NCBI RefSeq assembly: GCF_019320115.1
Contig: NC_089584.1
Location: 108,765,799-108,829,798, forward strand
Reading direction: 5' to 3'
DNA length: 64,000 bases
Origin: Miscanthus floridulus
Taxonomy: Eukaryota; Streptophyta; Magnoliopsida; Poales; Poaceae
Shown here: one piece after another, positions 60,701-64,000 of the stretch
Layout: each line of letters begins with the position of its first letter
Position numbering within the stretch: position 1 is the first letter of the stretch
Notes under the pieces: model-generated
The model's input: only the letters and a program-made list of their open reading frames with translations
Told to the model about the DNA's origin: nothing
Database searches by the model: none
Translations under genes and position numbers: made by a program

Positions 60701-62485
60701 ATTTCAAGTTCCTATTTAATACATCCAACAAATCCACTACAAGTGTTCATGTTATATTTTTTCTAAATACTAAACTTCACTATGATCCTAACAAAATTGG
60801 AACCACCCAATTTGGAGCTACCAAACTCTAGATATAGATTTTACAAAATAGCATCAAATCTGCATTTAAATCAATAAAACCTAAACATTGTTCACTAACG
60901 CGCGGGACCCGCGGGGTCAACGGTCCCACCAGTCAGAGACCACAGAACAGGGGAGAGGCGGTTGACCCATGCTTGCTCACCAGCGGCGAGGACTCAGGCG
61001 AGGTCGAGGGCACCAGCATGCTCGCCTCGATGAGCTGCACCTAACCATGCTCTTCCCTCAACCTCTACCGAACTCTAGCAAGGACGGCAACGTGCATGGC
61101 AGACGGCGGCGAAATCCGACGGTGCTCCGATGAGGTCTAGCCATGTAGGGCACGGCTAAGCTCGGTATGAGCTTCTAGGGCTCACGAGGAAGCTAAGGGA
61201 AGGAAGAAAGGGACATGAGAAGGCTCCGGTGGTGGTCGACCACGGTGAGCTCTGACTCTGGCGAGACCCAGTCATGGCGGACAGCGACGAAAATGGCCGA
61301 AGGCCCTCACCTAAGGTCGATTGACGTTGCAAGTTGGCGGAGATGGTGGAGCTAAGCAAGGTGGAGCTTCTGGCATGCAAGCTCAGGCAATGGCGGGGCT
61401 GCGGTGGCGCATGGGCTTGGCGGAGCAATGGCGATGACGGTGGTGTTGCTTTCTCAGCGCCTCGGACGCGTGCGAGATGGAGAGAGCAACTGAGAGTGAG
61501 CCGGAGCATAGACGGACGTGACCTCCTTGTAGTCGACTGCGGCTAGCGACGCTAGGCTAGTCATAGTGCATGGTGGCCACGTAGTGGCCGGTCTCTATTG
61601 CCGGTCGGCACTGTAGCGCTGATTCAGTTATGCCATCGACGTCTGACAGTGCATATTCAATGTGTTGAAACTACCAAGTCTTTGATCATTAGCGAAAACC
61701 GTCAAGACAAAAGTTGTACCCCTATGTGCCAACTACAACTTCTATTAAAAGATCAAGACCTAATTCTTCAAGAATCATGAGTAAACTCATCGCCAAGTCG
61801 AGCAAATAAAACTGAAATGGGCTTTGTGACTTAGAAATTTTTTAGAGCCTTCAAATGGACCTCAAAACTGACTTGTGGGTCCCTTTAGAGCATGTTCTGC
61901 ATATTTTCATGACTTGGCTCTTAAACAAAGTTTGTTCCTTATAAAATTTTCTACAACTTTGCTTTAGGTTGCTCAGACATGCAAACACTCTAAGATACAC
62001 CTTTTAAACAGTCAAACCCAGGAGCTCTAGGGGTCTAAAATAGTCAAACCATGACTTGGAAACCTAATTAGGCAAAATGATCAACATGAACATTGTTCCT
62101 AATGACATTCTAAGTATAACTAAGTTGCTTAAGAGGATAATTAGCCACACCATACATTGGTCACACCAAAATCAAGCATCACATGTACTGAAACAAGGAC
62201 AAACAAGTGACTTTGTGACTTCTATTTCAAAACCATGTTTCATATGTTTCATGAGTTGGTGGCATTGTACTAGCTAACCATGTTTCACTAAAGTGTGTTG
62301 CACATGTTGCACTTAAGTGTTACACACTATGCATTTCCTAAAACAATCACACATAGAATGTAACAACATGTTGCAATGTTTCAAAAGCATGTTTCGGACA
62401 ATTCTAAACTCATGAATGGATGAATGATGCTCATGTTTATGAAATGCAAGTGCAAATGTGGAAGCCAAACACCTAAGGTGTTACA
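57779..62485 (-). repeat. 3' LTR of Tekay-type element C (4,707 bp)
   Basis: On the minus strand it runs from TGTAACACCTTAGGTGTT (62485) to GGTCGGTTCTGTGACA (57779). The end matches A's LTR end (GGTCGGTTCTGTTACA), so the families are related. A CpG-rich island lies at about 60890-61640. No gene inside. The flank GCTGC (57774-57778) should recur beyond the window if the insertion is simple. Confidence 0.9.
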
Positions 62486-64000
62486 GCCTTCCCCCCTTAT
62501 AAAAATCTCATCCTGAGATTTGACAAGCGTACCATTGTTGATAGAATTCCTTATAACCATCCCTCAAATAATCTTCTCTTTCCCACGTTGCATCATGTTC
62601 ACTACCCTGATTACTCCACATGACCTTGTAAAACTTGACCACCTGACTCCGAGTCACTCGCTCATGAGTGTCAATTACTCAGACTAGCTTTTCTTCAAAG
62701 GTTAAATCAGATTTTAACTCGATATCCCCTAGTGGAACTCTCTCTTCAGGGATACGAAGACATTTCTTCAATTGGGATACATGAAAGACATTGAAGATAG
62801 CACTCATCTTAGGAGGTAATTGGATCTTGTATGCTACCTTACCACTTTGTCCAATGATTTCAAACGGACCGACATATCTCAGCGCAAGCTTTCGCTTCAC
62901 ACCAAAGCGTTGGACACTCTTCATGGGTGAGACTTTCAGATAAACGAAGCCTCCAATTTCGAACTCAATATGTTTTCTACGACGATCAGCATAACTTTTC
63001 TACCTAGCTTGAGTTGTGGCCATATGGGTTTGGATAGTACAGACTTGTTCTTCAGCTTCTTGAACAAAATCAATTCCATAATATCTCCTTTCATCGGCTT
63101 CAACCCAATTCATTGGGGTTCTACACTTCCGGCCGTACAAAGCTTTAAATGGTGCCATCTTGATACTCTCTTGATAACTATTATTGTAAGAGAATTTAGC
63201 TAGGGGCAACCACTTTTCCCATAAACCCTTAGCCGAGATGACACATGCTCTCAGCATATCTTCTAAGATTTGATTCACTCGTTCGGTTTGCCCATTGGTT
63301 TGCGAATGATAGGCAGAGCTTCTTACTAACTTAGTTCCTAATAATCTATGTAAGTGCTCCCAAAAGTGAGTAGCGAACTATGGTCCTCTACCAAAGATAA
63401 TAGTGTGCGGTATCCCATGAAGTCGGACTATCTGATTAAAGTACAACTTCGCATAGTCAGTTGGACAAAAATCTATGTGAACAGGAATGAAGTGTGTAGA
63501 CTTGGTCAGACGGTCTAAATCACCCAAATGGAGTTAAAATTCCTCTGAGTAGTAGGGAGTCCAACAATAAAATCCATACTTATCTCCTCACATTTCCAAC
63601 CTAGAATAGAGAGTGGCTAAAGCAATCCAGCTTTCATGTGCACCGCTTTGACTCGACAACAAGTGTCACACCTAGCCACACAAGTGGCTATCTCTTTCTT
63701 CATTTTGGTCCACCAAAAATGAGGCTTCAAATCATGATACATTTTGCTACTACCAGGATGAATAGACAATTTTGAGGAATGTGCTTCGGATAGGATTTGA
63801 TTTCTAAGCTCTCTATCTTTCGAAACCACTAACCTATCCTTAAACCATAACACGTCATTCTCATCTACCCAAAAATGGTTGGTTTCTTGCTCTTTCATCT
63901 TGCGCTTGATGTGGAACACACCTGAATTCATCTTCTATAGCTCGATAATTCGACTCTTTAGAGTACAACTAATAGTGATGTTGTGAAGGACTGTAGGATG
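62481..64000 (-). pseudogene. pol: pol of Tekay element C, integrase to chromodomain, running off the window
   Basis: On the minus strand: RNase H/integrase linker and zinc region (W-F-K-D-R-L-V-V, H-P-G-S-S-K-M-Y, C-x2-C; 63931-63617), broken core (63616-63279), V-N/M-N-Q-I-L-E-D-M-L-R...A-L-Y-G-R-K-C-R-T-P (63278-63000), and K-R-K-L-A-L-R-Y-V-G-P-F-E-I...F-H-V-S-Q-L-K-K-C-L (62924-62740). A chromodomain end (A-T-W-E-R-E, about 62600) and S-G-TGA-D-F-Y-K-G-G follow, where TGA replaces Arg. The final stop TAA (62481-62483) lies in the LTR start. RT and gag are outside the window. Confidence 0.88.
62486..62499 (-). other. Polypurine tract of element C
   Basis: On the minus strand TAAGGGGGGAAGGC abuts the LTR start TGTAACACC. 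It confirms that 57779-62485 is the 3' LTR of a minus-strand element. Confidence 0.9.

Overview
This is plant nuclear DNA, most likely from a grass of the Panicoideae/Andropogoneae type (sugarcane, sorghum, Miscanthus or maize-like). The evidence is wall-to-wall LTR retrotransposons of the grass lineages Tekay, TAT, CRM and Sirevirus. I see no intact cellular gene, rRNA, tRNA or CRISPR array. Species assignment is inference. Element letters below are mine.

Layout. Positions 1-1563 and 15624-17275 are two halves of one minus-strand Tekay-type LTR (T). They are split by element A (1564-15623), a plus-strand Tekay chromovirus of the same LTR family. A has a 4,016-bp 5' LTR, a PBS, an extra upstream ORF whose first residues copy the histone H3 tail (6370-7359), a gag-pol with a C-terminal chromodomain (7721-12255), a PPT and a truncated 3' LTR. 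A minus-strand Tekay pol relic follows (17302-20345). Element E (20346-47276, minus) is a TAT-lineage element with short LTRs, gag-pol with two RNase H domains, and a spliced-looking antisense ORF on the plus strand (21915-31971). E has three insertions: a minus-oriented solo LTR S (22422-24920), a short Sirevirus/copia element V (27570-31716, target duplication AGGTG) and a CRM-clade chromovirus R (33859-41515, target duplication TGGTT).

Right of E lies the 5' end of minus-strand Tekay element D (gag relic 47450-48471, PBS, LTR 48946-53149). D sits in plus-strand TAT element B: the pol C-terminus is at 53150-53371, then a repeat-rich 3' region, then an antisense ORF on the minus strand up to 57778. 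Element C (minus Tekay, LTR 57779-62485, pol running off the window at 64000) is inserted in B's antisense ORF.

How it fits together. The stack is several insertions deep. All polyproteins are broken, and the in-frame stops are strikingly often TAG where the family has Gln (CAG) or where CTGG became CTAG, as expected from long-term CHG cytosine methylation. A is probably the youngest: the aligned 3.37 kb of its two LTRs shows no length difference at any point I compared. The most interesting signal is A's H3-tail-like ORF in an element that also carries a chromodomain integrase. The inverted repeats made by A landing inside an LTR of its own family, and E's antisense ORF that can be followed across two later insertions, come next.
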